A DNA stretch of 64,000 nt from Streptomyces sp. NBC_00440 (GCF_036014215.1 NZ_CP107921.1:3645001-3709000), one strand, 5' to 3'. Counted from the stretch's first letter, positions 1 through 10,393 are shown. Made by a program: numbers and translations. Notes: generated from the sequence alone by a model not told the origin.

Positions 1-182
1 GGGAGTTGTGCGGGAGCCCGCTTCGTAAACCCACCCGACGGGATTGGCCGGTCATACCCAAGTGTCACTTTACGTCGCCATATGAATGCGATGCGCTTCT
101 GGGGTTTTCGGCTCCGCCACGGTGCGCAGAGGTGCGGCCGGTCGGCGGTGCACTCCAGCAGCATCGATCGAGGGGAAGAACA

Positions 183-1586
183 ATGGCTACGTCTCCTGCT
201 GCTCCGCTCCGGGTCGCCCTGGCCAACGGGAGCTTCGAACAGCCCACCGTCAGCGGTGTGGAGATCCTGCCGGACGCCTCGCAGACACAGGCGTCCAAGC
301 GGGTCCCGGGCTGGCTCACCACCGCATCCGACCACAGGATCGAGCTGTGGCATTCGGGCTTCAACGGTGTACCGGCGGCCGATGGCACCCAGTTCGCCGA
401 GCTCAATGCGAATCAAGTCTCCACTCTCTACCAGGATTTGCCGACCACGCCCGGCACGAAGCTGTACTGGCGGCTGTACCACCGTGGCCGCCAGGGGGAC
501 GACACCATGGCGCTGGACATCGGTGCGCCGAACTCCACGGTGGAGCAGAGGCGCTTCACCGACGGCAACACGGCCTGGGGTTACTACACGGGCACCTACA
601 CCGTCCCGGCGGGCCAGACGCTTACCCGCTTCGCCTTCCGTTCCGTCTCCGCCGCCGGTGGCAACCAGAGCATCGGCAACTTCCTCGACGGCATCTTCTT
701 CGGCACCGCTCCCTACGTGGTGCTCACCAAGACCGCCATTCCCGTCGGGCCGCTGGAGGTGGGCGACGTCGTCACCTACCGCATCACCGCCACGAACGAA
801 GGCGGCGGCGGGGCCGAGAACCTCGTCCTGACCGACGTCGTCCCGCAGGGCACGACGTACCTTCCCGGCTCACTGCGGATCGTCGAAGGCCCGAATGCCG
901 GAGCGAAGAGCGACGCGCAAGGTGACGACCAGGCCTCCTACGACGCTGCGGCGGACAAGGTCGTCTTCCATCTCGGCAACGGCGCCTCCGGCGTCAAGGG
1001 AGGCAGTCTGCCCAACACCGGGACCCTGCCAGCAGGAACGACGGTGGAGTACCGGGCAATCATCGAGCGGGCCAGCGGCGGCAAGCAGATCAGCAACACC
1101 GCAACCGCCTCGTACGAGAACCGGCTGGGCGACAAGCCCGAGAACTTGACGTCCACCTCCAACGAGCAGGTCACGCAGGTCAAACCGGCTGCCGACCTGA
1201 CCGTGGCGAAGGCAGCCGACGCGACCACCGTCACCGTCGGCCAGACCGTGACGTACCGCATCACCGTGCACAACGCCGGCCCGAACCAGGCCACCGGGGT
1301 CACCGTCGCCGACCAGCTCCCGGACGGCCTCACCTTCCTGTCCGCCGACGGCACACCCGGAACCTACGACCCGGCCACCGGTAAGTGGGCCGTGGGCGAC
1401 CTGCCCGACGGCGCCACGGCCACCCTCGTGCTGCGGGCCAAGGCCACCAAGGCCGGCCTGATCAACAACACCGCCACCGCCACCGGCAACGAAAAGGATC
1501 CCGACACCACCAACAACGCCGACACCGTCAGCGTCTGCGTCGAACCCGCCCCCTCCTGCTGCGACCCCTGCTCCACCCGGAAGTAG
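183..1586 (+). CDS. DUF11-repeat surface-type protein with Cys-rich tail
   Basis: The ATG at 183 follows a GAGGGGAAG ribosome site; the frame is open upstream but that part looks non-coding. The 467-residue product starts with a beta-rich domain containing NGSFEQP, as in DUF642 or carbohydrate-binding folds (about residues 10-175). Two DUF11/conserved-repeat (TIGR01451-type) domains follow, near 178-330 and 335-440, each with the VGxxVTYRITxxN signature. The last 16 residues hold five cysteines. DUF11 repeats are typical of extracellular adhesin-like proteins, but no signal peptide, LPXTG motif or membrane segment is visible. Function is unknown; the domain assignment is good. Confidence 0.8.
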   Translation: MATSPAAPLRVALANGSFEQPTVSGVEILPDASQTQASKRVPGWLTTASDHRIELWHSGFNGVPAADGTQFAELNANQVSTLYQDLPTTPGTKLYWRLYHRGRQGDDTMALDIGAPNSTVEQRRFTDGNTAWGYYTGTYTVPAGQTLTRFAFRSVSAAGGNQSIGNFLDGIFFGTAPYVVLTKTAIPVGPLEVGDVVTYRITATNEGGGGAENLVLTDVVPQGTTYLPGSLRIVEGPNAGAKSDAQGDDQASYDAAADKVVFHLGNGASGVKGGSLPNTGTLPAGTTVEYRAIIERASGGKQISNTATASYENRLGDKPENLTSTSNEQVTQVKPAADLTVAKAADATTVTVGQTVTYRITVHNAGPNQATGVTVADQLPDGLTFLSADGTPGTYDPATGKWAVGDLPDGATATLVLRAKATKAGLINNTATATGNEKDPDTTNNADTVSVCVEPAPSCCDPCSTRK

Positions 1587-1625
1587 CGCCCGGCGTCTTC
1601 GCGAGCAGCGCCCGGCGTCTTCGCG
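1585..1625. repeat. 19-bp direct repeat
   Basis: AGCGCCCGGCGTCTTCGCG occurs at 1585-1603 and again at 1607-1625, directly at and after the stop codon of the DUF11 gene. It looks like a local duplication. No role is evident. Confidence 0.6.
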
Positions 1626-1747
1626 GTATCGCAAGGCGCTGATCTTCCAGTCGGCGGGGGAAACCGGACCATCAGGCAGTGTGCTCACGCACCCGGTCGC
1701 TGGTCGTCCTGAGGTGTCCCCCGCCGCCTGATCCGGGCCTCGCATCC

Positions 1748-2483
1748 CTACGAACACGGGGGCGCGTACGGCGCGTTCGGGACGTAGCGGGACCACTCGT
1801 CGCGCGTGATCACGTCGCCGGCGCTGAGGCACATCACCTTGATCATGAACGCGGGATCAGTGTTCCAGACGGTCGCCGGGGCGTCCATCGAGGCCAGCAG
1901 CGGGGGCCCTTGGGCGGCACTGCTGTAGGAGAGCGGGGAGCTCTCGAAGTCCTCGTCGTACGCGAAAGTGCCCAGCAGCTGCGCGGAGGACGGCTTGCCG
2001 ACGTCCCAGAGCGCGATATGGCTGTCGACCGTACCGGTGGACGCACCGGGCGTCGATCTGATCGTCAGGGCCAGAGTTCCGCCGTCCGGGCCGAACGCCG
2101 CGGAGACCAGGTCTTCCCGCACTCGGAGGTCCCGATGGCCCCGTGGTGCGGAACAGATACTCGTACACCGCGTCGAGCGTCAGATGAGGCGGTCCGAGCG
2201 GGTCGCCCTCATCGAGGAGCCGGATCAGTTCACCAGTGAACGCGGAGTACTCGGCGTCCTGCGGGGCGAGTGCGAGTTGTTCGGCGGAGCTGCGTACGTA
2301 CATGCCGTGTGCGGGCGGCAGCGCGACGGTCGACGGGTTGCGGCTGCCGAGATCGGCGCGGCCGGAGAAGCAGCAGTCGAGTACGACGATCACGGACGCG
2401 GCACGGCACGGCAGGAGGTGAGCGTCGTGGGCGCCCGCACCGATGAGCAGCACCCGGACGCCGAGCCCGGACAGCGCGGTCAC
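1748..2483 (-). pseudogene. Remnant of caspase-like/WD40 repeat protein
   Basis: Read on the minus strand, the segment from 2483 opens with a beta-strand VRVLLIGAGA typical of bacterial caspase (peptidase C14) domains. It jumps at once to the catalytic-Cys motif VVLDCCFSG, so the part that should carry the catalytic His is missing. The caspase frame runs to about YEYLFRTTG. A second frame, open from 2122, then encodes only one last WD40 blade (AFGPDGGTLAL ... IALWDV) and the usual tail DEWSRYVPNAPYAPPC. A full-length protein of this type would be over 600 residues. Two internal deletions and a frameshift make this a pseudogene of a caspase-WD40 protein, a family linked to regulated death or defence in bacteria. 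Confidence 0.7.
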
Positions 2484-2665
2484 GGTTGTACGCCGACGCC
2501 GTCAGGCTCTCCACTGGTGTCGTCGGAGGAGGCGGCAGCCGAGGCGTTCAGTGCCTTGGCCGCATCCGCCACCGCGTCCCCCTCGGCCCGGTCGCACACT
2601 CGCTTCAACAGTAGCGACGCAACTCCCCACGCACACAACGGTTTCGCCAGAAGACTGAAGGCCCA

Positions 2666-2709
2666 GAAGGCCCCCGCTCGCCCGCCGTGGGGACGGGGCA
2701 GGGGCCTTC
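2666..2709 (-). terminator. Stem-loop terminator of the dacA-like gene
   Basis: The arms GAAGGCCCC and GGGGCCTTC are separated by about 26 nt. The structure lies about 67 nt beyond the stop codon of the minus-strand carboxypeptidase. There is no clear U-tract, as is common in Streptomyces. Confidence 0.5.
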
Positions 2710-2775
2710 GGGTGCCGCACGCGGAATGACGCGGTACGCGTTCAATGCCGGGGGCACTGTCCGATCAGGGTCGAA

Positions 2776-3879
2776 TCAGTGGGCGAAGCCCCAGTCGAGC
2801 ATCTTGGCGGCGTCGTCGAAGCGGGCCTTGTCGGTGTCTTCCCTGAGGATCGCGCCGACCAGCGTGCGGTTGTCCCGCTTGGCGGCGAAGACGACGCAGT
2901 AGCCGTCCTCCGGGCCGCTTCCGGTCTTGACGCCCAGGGCACCGTCGTACGTACCCAGCAGCTCGTTGGTGGTGTTCCAGGTGTAGTACCGGGTGTGGCC
3001 GTTGGCCGCCGGGGCCTCGGTCTTGAACTGCTTTTCGTTCACGATGTCGGCGAACACCGGCTGCAGCATCGCGCGCTGGCCGAGCTTGGCCAGATCGCGG
3101 GCGGTGCTGTGGTTGTTGCCGTGCGAGATGCCGTCGAAGGTGTCGAAGTGCGTGCCGGTCAGGCCCAGCTGCTGTGCTTCGGCGTTCATCTGGCTCACGA
3201 AGTCCGCGATCCGCGCGTCCTGGGTGGCGCCGGAACCGAAGTTGTCGGCCAGGGCCATCGCCGCGTCGTCACCGGACGGGACCAGCATGGCGTGCATCAG
3301 CTGCTCGACGGTCAGCGTGTCACCGGTCTGGAGGTCGGCCGTGCTGCCACCCGCCTTCTGCACGTAGTCCCGGTACGCCTGCTTCACCGTGATCCGGTGG
3401 TTCAGCCACTCCGGGTGCTTGAGCACCACCAGGGCGGTCATGATCTTCGTGGTGCTGGCCATCGGGACGCTCTCGTCGGCCTTGGCCCCGGCCCACATCT
3501 CCCGCTCCTGGCTGCCGTCGCGGGCATCCAGCAGGAAAGCGTGATCGGCGCTGATCTGCGGACCGGCCTGATCCTTGGCGACCTGAGCGACCCGAGCGTC
3601 CTGAGCGACCTGGGCGTCCTGGGCGGCGGTCTTGACCTTGACGGCGTGCTGCGCCGTCCGGGCCGTCCGGGACTGCTGCTGCGCATGCTGGTCCTGGCCG
3701 GCCGGGGTGGTGGCCTCGCTGCCCTGCGCGCCGTTGTCGTCGGCGGAGTGCGTGGCACCGGGGGTGGCCGCCTCGGCGAGGCCGCCGGCGGTGAGAGGCA
3801 GAGCGACCCCGACCAGTGCGGCCGTCGCGATGCGAACCCCCGTGCGGTGTATCCGGTTGGGGCGGGCGTGGGAACCCAT
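2776..3879 (-). CDS. D-alanyl-D-alanine carboxypeptidase (peptidase S11, PBP5/6-like)
   Basis: The ATG at 3879 is preceded by GGAGG. The 367-residue product begins with a signal peptide (basic start, then LVGVALPLTAGGLAEA). A linker rich in Gln, Ala and Val follows, containing DAQVAQDARVAQ-like repeats (to about residue 105). The S11 catalytic domain shows the active-site motif STTK (Ser142, Lys145), SGD at 202 in place of the usual SGN, and KTG at 318. The enzyme trims the terminal D-Ala from peptidoglycan pentapeptide outside the membrane. It stands alone as a transcription unit, with a terminator at 2666-2709. No C-terminal amphipathic anchor is obvious. Confidence 0.9.
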   Translation of the reverse strand: MGSHARPNRIHRTGVRIATAALVGVALPLTAGGLAEAATPGATHSADDNGAQGSEATTPAGQDQHAQQQSRTARTAQHAVKVKTAAQDAQVAQDARVAQVAKDQAGPQISADHAFLLDARDGSQEREMWAGAKADESVPMASTTKIMTALVVLKHPEWLNHRITVKQAYRDYVQKAGGSTADLQTGDTLTVEQLMHAMLVPSGDDAAMALADNFGSGATQDARIADFVSQMNAEAQQLGLTGTHFDTFDGISHGNNHSTARDLAKLGQRAMLQPVFADIVNEKQFKTEAPAANGHTRYYTWNTTNELLGTYDGALGVKTGSGPEDGYCVVFAAKRDNRTLVGAILREDTDKARFDDAAKMLDWGFAH

Positions 3880-4182
3880 GGAGGTCCCTCCTTCCTTCCG
3901 GCGCAGGCACGCCGGTCTGTAGCGGTAACGCGTTTCGTAGCGACCTACCTGTGTGATGCCGACGACCGCCGATCCGCCCACGTCCGGGTGTGGAGATGTT
4001 GCGCAGGAGACTGGTGGGACCAGTGACCCCACGAGCGGGGTCATGGAGGGTTCCGTTCCGCGCAGCGCGGCCCCGGGGCTCAAGTCCCGCGCCCCGAGCA
4101 CTCTTAACAGTGATCGGGTGGAGGGTCTGATATCCCACCCAACCACCCTCCCCGCGCGTCCTGTTGACTTTTCGTGACCGAC

Positions 4183-4212
4183 TTGCCACGGGCAGTTGCC
4201 AGGCTCTAGCGT
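4183..4212 (+). promoter_or_regulatory. Candidate housekeeping promoter of HTH gene
   Basis: TTGCCA (4183-4188) and TAGCGT (4207-4212) are spaced by 18 nt, close to the Streptomyces HrdB pattern. The start codon at 4302 lies about 85 nt downstream. An alternative -35 box, TTGACT, lies just upstream. Confidence 0.5.
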
Positions 4213-4229
4213 GCTCACAGAACGTGAAC

Positions 4230-4265
4230 GGCCCCGGTCGGTGCGCCAACACCGGCTCCGGGGCC
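4230..4265 (+). promoter_or_regulatory. 5'-leader hairpin of HTH gene
   Basis: GGCCCCGG and CCGGGGCC pair, with an inner GGTG/CACC helix. The hairpin lies in the presumed mRNA leader about 36 nt before the start codon. It could act as an attenuator or an mRNA stabiliser. No U-tract follows it. Confidence 0.4.
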
Positions 4266-4301
4266 TGACCATCCAGATCGATAAGCATCGGAGTTCGATC
4301 C

Positions 4302-5186
4302 ATGGCTGACAGCCACCTTAATCCTGCCCTGTACCCGACACACGGGGCCCCTCACCCGATGGCCAATCCGGGGTACGGAAAGCGCTCCGCTCCCGGTCAA
4401 CGCCCGCATTCCGCAACAGATTTCACCCTGTTGCCGCCGCGCGAAGCGGCCATCGCCGCGTACATCGACCGGCTGCCGGACGGGGCCGACATCTCGGTGA
4501 AGACGCTGGCCAAGGTCCTTCCGTACGGGCAGTGCGCCCTGCGCACCGCGCTCAACGCCCTTCAGCGCGCCGGGCATCTGCGCCGGGGCAGCGAGCACCT
4601 GATCGGGTCGGACAGCGCCCGCTGGGTGACCCGTACGTGGTTCTCCCGCACCGCCCGCGACGACGCCTGGTGGGCCGCCTTCACCACCGGAGGCGTACCG
4701 GAGGACGCACCTCCACCACAACGGCCCACCCGCTCAAGGGCGTTCATCCTGCTGGCCGCCCTCGGCCGCACCGCGCCCTCACTGAGCCTGTCGGCGGCGG
4801 ACTGTGCCGCGCTGGAGCCCCTCGCCGCCACGTGGTTCGACCGTGGCGCCACCGAACCCGAGATGCTGCACGCCCTGACCGCCGGACTGCCCACCCCCGT
4901 ACACCGCGCGTCCGCGCTCGTCCGCAGGCGGCTCACCGACAAGCTCCCGCCCGAGCGCCCGCCCCGCCCGGCGCCATGCGTCGCCCGCCCAGCGCTGCGG
5001 ATCCTGGAGTGCGGCAAGTGCGGGGCCCCCGGGCGCCCGGAAGCCCTGCCCGGCGGTGAGTGCGCGGAGTGCCGGGGCAGGCCCGTACGCCGCCCCGCAC
5101 CGCTCACCCCGGCCCAGGTCCACACCCGGGCGGCACAGGCCCGCGCGGCGGCAGCGACCCGACAGCCCGAAAGGACCCGCACATGA
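4302..5186 (+). CDS. Helix-turn-helix regulator with C-terminal zinc ribbon
   Basis: The product has 294 residues. After a disordered start, residues about 45-100 form a winged-helix domain (DFTLLPPREAAIAAYIDRLP, then a recognition region near RTALNALQRAGHLRR). A helical middle domain follows, then a Cys4 zinc ribbon near 230-260 (CGKCG...CAEC). Such MarR-like proteins are widespread in Streptomyces but their targets are unknown. The TGA overlaps an ATG in a different frame at 5183, one possible start of the downstream Uma2 gene, so the two are probably co-transcribed. Confidence 0.8.
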   Translation: MADSHLNPALYPTHGAPHPMANPGYGKRSAPGQRPHSATDFTLLPPREAAIAAYIDRLPDGADISVKTLAKVLPYGQCALRTALNALQRAGHLRRGSEHLIGSDSARWVTRTWFSRTARDDAWWAAFTTGGVPEDAPPPQRPTRSRAFILLAALGRTAPSLSLSAADCAALEPLAATWFDRGATEPEMLHALTAGLPTPVHRASALVRRRLTDKLPPERPPRPAPCVARPALRILECGKCGAPGRPEALPGGECAECRGRPVRRPAPLTPAQVHTRAAQARAAAATRQPERTRT

Positions 5187-5242
5187 CCGTTCAGCTCACT
5201 CGGCCCCCGAGCAGGGCACGATGTAGGGGAGGAGGCGACGCC

Positions 5243-5833
5243 ATGACCCCCAGCACCGCTGATCACGCCCAGGACCACGCCCAGATGTCCGTAGAGGACT
5301 TCGAGGAACTCGCCCGCCACGCTCCCGAGACAGTGGCACTGGAATTCATCAATGGAAAGCTTGGGGTCAAGCCCGTGCCGGACGGCGACCACGGAGAAAT
5401 CATCATGTGGCTGCTGCGCCAGTGCATCCAGCAGCGACCTGAACTGGGCCTGTACCCGGAGCAAGGAGTCAAGGTCGAGTCCTATCGGCAAGGCCGAGCC
5501 CGACTTGACGGCGCACTGGCCCCCACCGGCCACTTCTCGGGGCAAGGAGAGTGGGCGCACCCCGGAGGCATCCTCATGGCCGTGGAAGTCACCTCGCACG
5601 ACTCCGACACCGACCTCCGCGACCGCGTGGAGAAGCGCGACGGCTGCGCGGCCTCAGGCATCCCGGTCTACCTGCTCGTCGACCGGGACACGGAGAAGCT
5701 CGTCGTCTACAGCGAGCCGGAGCGGGGCGAATACCTGACCCGCACATCCCACGCCTACGGCGCCACGGTCACGCTTCCCACGCCCGTCTCGATCATGCTG
5801 GAGACCGGGAAGCTCAAGGACTACGCCCACTGA
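5243..5833 (+). CDS. Uma2 family (DUF820) PD-(D/E)XK nuclease-like protein
   Basis: The ATG at 5243 has a strong GGGGAGGAGG site. An alternative start at 5183 overlaps the stop of the HTH gene and also has AAAGGA before it. The 196-residue product matches the Uma2 fold: N-terminal helix MSVEDFEELARHAPE, then the catalytic layout Asp in RLDGAL, Glu in MAVEVTS and Lys in EKRD, then PVYLLVDRD. The family belongs to the restriction-endonuclease fold and occurs in many copies in Streptomyces and cyanobacteria; substrates are unknown. A strong terminator follows. Confidence 0.85.
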   Translation: MTPSTADHAQDHAQMSVEDFEELARHAPETVALEFINGKLGVKPVPDGDHGEIIMWLLRQCIQQRPELGLYPEQGVKVESYRQGRARLDGALAPTGHFSGQGEWAHPGGILMAVEVTSHDSDTDLRDRVEKRDGCAASGIPVYLLVDRDTEKLVVYSEPERGEYLTRTSHAYGATVTLPTPVSIMLETGKLKDYAH

Positions 5834-5853
5834 CGACGCCCCCAGGAGAACGC

Positions 5854-5893
5854 CCGAGGGCGGTACCCCTCCGAGAAGGGGTACCGCCCTCGG
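5854..5893. terminator. Bidirectional terminator between uma2 gene and groEL2
   Basis: Perfect 17-bp arms (CCGAGGGCGGTACCCCT and its complement) enclose a 6-nt loop. The structure lies between two convergent genes, so it can end both transcripts. Confidence 0.85.
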
Positions 5894-5972
5894 TCCGTAC
5901 TCGCTCGCCGTACTGCTTCTTACGGCTCGCGTGCTACTGCTGGAGCAGCCGATCCTCGCTGAGAGCCGAGGA

Positions 5973-7794
<1,822 letters not shown>

Positions 7795-7862
7795 GACCCC
7801 TGTGAGTGCAAGCGCCTTCGAAGAAGGCCCAGCCAGGGGCGGTGGTCGGAGCGGGGGCACCT

Positions 7863-7879
7863 CCCGGACGAAGTCCGGG
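7863..7879. repeat. Short hairpin element, copy 2
   Basis: CCCGGAC-gaa-GTCCGGG repeats the core of the element at 7628-7648. It lies between the groEL2 promoter and the terminator of the cold-shock gene. A short direct repeat, GCAAGCGCCTTCG, also occurs on both sides of it (near 7808 and 7889). Confidence 0.6.
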
Positions 7880-7940
7880 GGTAGGGAGGGCAAGCGCCTT
7901 CGGTCGATACCGGCCGTACGCGCGGGCGGTCGCGGACGCA

Positions 7941-7979
7941 CGAGAGGCCCGCGCCCCTGTGTGGGGTGCGGGCCTCTCG
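7941..7979 (-). terminator. Terminator of the cold-shock gene
   Basis: Perfect 12-bp arms CGAGAGGCCCGC and GCGGGCCTCTCG lie just beyond the stop codon of the csp gene. Confidence 0.8.
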
Positions 7980-8012
7980 GCGTGAGTGGGTGGGTGGCCG
8001 ATCGCGCCGAGA

Positions 8013-8216
8013 TCAGACGGCGAGTTTGACCATGTCCGCCTGCGGACCCTTCTGGCCCTGCGAGATCTCGAACTCAACTCGCTGACCTTCTTCAAGGGTG
8101 CGGTAGCCGTCCATCTGAATCGCGCTGTAGTGGACGAAAACATCCGCACCACCGTCGACCGCGATGAAGCCGTACCCCTTCTCCGCGTTGAACCACTTGA
8201 CGGTGCCCTGAGCCAT
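8013..8216 (-). CDS. Cold-shock protein, CspA family
   Basis: The 67-residue product begins [18 protein letters not shown]. It carries both RNA-binding motifs, KGYGFI (RNP1) and VFVHYSAI (RNP2), and spans a single OB-fold with no extra domain. It binds single-stranded nucleic acid and acts as an RNA chaperone. Its place next to groEL2 matches the S. coelicolor scoF-type csp locus. The start at 8216 was chosen over an upstream in-frame start because the family begins at this MAQG. Confidence 0.95.
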   Translation of the reverse strand: MAQGTVKWFNAEKGYGFIAVDGGADVFVHYSAIQMDGYRTLEEGQRVEFEISQGQKGPQADMVKLAV

Positions 8217-8683
8217 GCCTAACTCCCCTATTACTGGCCCTTGCACAGAGCCCGCACTTCGCGGGATCCGGGTCAGACCTTGCGCCGGAACGCGTCGACC
8301 GCGGCTGAATGTATCTGCCCAACTGCCCTCTGCAACAGGTCAATCGGACGAGAATTCTGAGCGCGGCTGAACGCCCCATTGGGCGGATTTCCGGGGATCC
8401 CCGGGCAAGTCGGGCCGGGCAAAGGGCACTTACGACGCAAAGAGCTCGAACACATTGCCCACACATTGACGCGTGCTCAGCTGCTCGCGGCACGGGCGAT
8501 CAAGAAGGATCAAGGGGGCTGCCCCAACTCTACCGTGTTCAATCATGCTGAATTGCCCCCTCCGCTTTGTACGCGGAGAGGGCAACGGGTCCAGCAGACG
8601 GCAGGGCGGACAGCAGGGCGACGGCAGGGCCCCGAGTGCCGGGGAGCGCCGGGGGGCCGCGCCGCGGCGTCTCAGGGGCTTGC
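8217..8683. other. Long leader/promoter region of the csp gene
   Basis: This 467-nt stretch lies between csp and cysO, both on the minus strand. The part nearest csp is less GC-rich than the flanking genes, as expected for promoter and 5'-leader sequence; csp mRNAs often have long leaders. No convincing gene, terminator or known RNA was found in it. Confidence 0.5.
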
Positions 8684-8959
8684 TCAGCCGCCGGCGACGG
8701 CCGGGATGATGGAGACGCCCGCGCCGTCCGGCGTCGCCGTCTCCAGGCCCTGCTCGAAGCGCACGTCGTCGTCGTTCACGTACACGTTCACGAAGCGGCG
8801 CAGCTTGCCCTGGTCGTCCAGGACGCGGGCCGCGATGCCGGTGTGGTTCTTCTCCAGGTCGGCGATGACCTCGGAGAGGGTGCCGCCGTCGGCGGCGACC
8901 TCGGCCTGGCCGCCCGTGTAGGTGCGGAGGATGGTGGGGATGCGGACCTTGACGCTCAT
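8684..8959 (-). CDS. cysO: Sulfur-carrier protein CysO (MoaD/ThiS family)
   Basis: The 91-residue beta-grasp protein ends in the di-glycine tail AVAGG that is activated as a thiocarboxylate. Internal stretches such as IPTILRTYTGGQ and FVNVYVNDDDVRF closely match mycobacterial CysO. There the carrier donates sulfide to O-phosphoserine through CysM and the protease Mec releases cysteine. It lies 86 nt after thrC on the same strand, so it probably shares the SAM-riboswitch transcript. cysM and mec are not in the window. A role as a MoaD homologue in molybdopterin synthesis is less likely. Confidence 0.88.
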   Translation of the reverse strand: MSVKVRIPTILRTYTGGQAEVAADGGTLSEVIADLEKNHTGIAARVLDDQGKLRRFVNVYVNDDDVRFEQGLETATPDGAGVSIIPAVAGG

Positions 8960-9045
8960 GCGGATTGCCTTCCAGGAGTCCGGGGCGGGACGAGTCGGAC
9001 GGAACGGGCGGTGGGGGCGGAGAGCCTGCGTACGGAGAGCCCGGG

Positions 9046-10347
9046 TCAGGCGCCCGTGGCCAGACCGGCCTCGCGGAACGCGTCCAGGGTCGGACGGATC
9101 GTCGCGGTCGGGCCGGACGTCGGGGCGACCGCGTCCAGGGTCTTGAGGCCGTCACCCGTGTTCAGTACGACGGTGGTGAGCGACGGGTCGAGCAGACCGG
9201 CCTCGATGAGCTTCTTCGTCACGCCGACGGTCACACCGCCCGCGGTCTCCGCGAAGATGCCCTCGGTACGGGCCAGCAGCTTGATCGCGTCGACGATCTG
9301 CGCGTCGTTGACGTCCTCGACGGCGCCGCCGGTGCGGCGGGCGATGTCCAGGACGTACGGACCGTCCGCCGGGTTGCCGATGGCCAGCGACTTGGCGATC
9401 GTGTCCGGCTTCTGCGGCCGTACGACGTCGTGGCCGGCCTTGAACGCGGTGGAGACCGGCGAGCAGCCCTCGGCCTGCGCGCCGAAGATCTTGTACGGCT
9501 TGTCCTCGACGAGGCCGAGCTTGATCAGCTCCTGGAGACCCTTGTCGATCTTCGTGAGCTGGGAGCCCGATGCGATCGGGATGACGATCTGGTCGGGCAG
9601 CTGCCAGCCGAGCTGCTCACAGATCTCGTACGCCAGGGTCTTGGAGCCCTCGCCGTAGTACGGGCGGAGGTTGACGTTGACGAAGCCCCAGCCCTCACCG
9701 ATCGGGTCGCCGATGAGCTCGGAGCAGAAGCGGTTGACGTCGTCGTAGTTGCCCTCGATGCCGACCAGTTCGCCGCCGTAGACCGCGGCCATCACGACCT
9801 TGCCCTGCTCCAGGTCGTGCGGGATGAACACGCAGGAGCGGAAGCCGGCGCGGGCTGCGGCGGCGCCGACGGCACCGGCCAGGTTCCCCGTGGAGGAGCA
9901 GGAGAGCGTGGTGAAGCCGAAGGCGCGGGCGGCCTCGACGGCGATGGCGACGACACGGTCCTTGAAGGAGTGCGTCGGATTGCCGGAGTCGTCCTTGATG
10001 TGCAGAGCGCCGGTGACACCCAGCTCACGGGCGAGGTTGTCGGCCTTGACCAGCTTGGTGAAGCCCGGGTTCAGGTTGGGCTGGTCGGCCACACCGGCGG
10101 GGACGGGCAGCAGCGGGGCGTAGCGCCAGATGTTGTTCGGGCCGGCCTCGATGCGCTTCTTCAGCTCGTCGGGGGAGCCGCTCGGCAGGTCGTACGCCAC
10201 TTCGAGCGGCCCGAAACAGGACGCGCAGGCGAAGAGGGGGCCGAGCGGGAAACGCTCTCCGCACTCGCGGCACGAGAGGGCGGCGGCGGGGCCGAGATCG
10301 ACGGCCCCGGTGGAGTCATTGGTGCTGGTGACGGTCTGCACAGCCAT
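9046..10347 (-). CDS. thrC: Threonine synthase
   Basis: The 433-residue PLP enzyme converts O-phosphohomoserine to threonine. The PLP lysine lies in the motif NPTHSFKDR. The N-terminus has a small Cys4 motif (CRECG...CASC) seen in the actinobacterial and plant-like class, and Ser/Gly-rich phosphate-binding loops follow. The start ATG at 10347 is preceded by GAGGAGAGGA within a hairpin loop. A SAM riboswitch lies just upstream and cysO downstream, so transcription is likely tied to methionine/SAM status. Confidence 0.95.
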   Translation of the reverse strand: MAVQTVTSTNDSTGAVDLGPAAALSCRECGERFPLGPLFACASCFGPLEVAYDLPSGSPDELKKRIEAGPNNIWRYAPLLPVPAGVADQPNLNPGFTKLVKADNLARELGVTGALHIKDDSGNPTHSFKDRVVAIAVEAARAFGFTTLSCSSTGNLAGAVGAAAARAGFRSCVFIPHDLEQGKVVMAAVYGGELVGIEGNYDDVNRFCSELIGDPIGEGWGFVNVNLRPYYGEGSKTLAYEICEQLGWQLPDQIVIPIASGSQLTKIDKGLQELIKLGLVEDKPYKIFGAQAEGCSPVSTAFKAGHDVVRPQKPDTIAKSLAIGNPADGPYVLDIARRTGGAVEDVNDAQIVDAIKLLARTEGIFAETAGGVTVGVTKKLIEAGLLDPSLTTVVLNTGDGLKTLDAVAPTSGPTATIRPTLDAFREAGLATGA

Positions 10348-10351
10348 GGTG

Positions 10352-10393
10352 GCGAGGTCCTCTCCTCATCTTCCTCGCGACGTACTTCGCCGC
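10352..10393 (-). promoter_or_regulatory. Possible riboswitch expression platform (two overlapping hairpins)
   Basis: On the minus strand GCGGCG-AAGUA-CGUCGC (10377-10393) can form one hairpin. GCGAGG...CCUCGC (10352-10378) can form another, whose loop holds the thrC ribosome site GAGGAGAGGA. The two share 2 nt at 10377-10378, so they may compete. This suggests translational control but is not proven. Confidence 0.4.

Larger units (their letters stand above)
3880..4301. other. Divergent intergenic region
   Basis: This 422-nt non-coding stretch lies between the carboxypeptidase (minus) and the HTH gene (plus). The right half holds a candidate promoter (4183-4212) and a 5'-leader hairpin (4230-4265). 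The carboxypeptidase promoter must lie in the left half, but no clear boxes were found there. Confidence 0.6.

Noticed and set aside
8379..8921. Possible plus-strand gene upstream of csp
   Set aside because: It lacks codon bias in its first part, then runs antisense to cysO, and has no recognisable domain.
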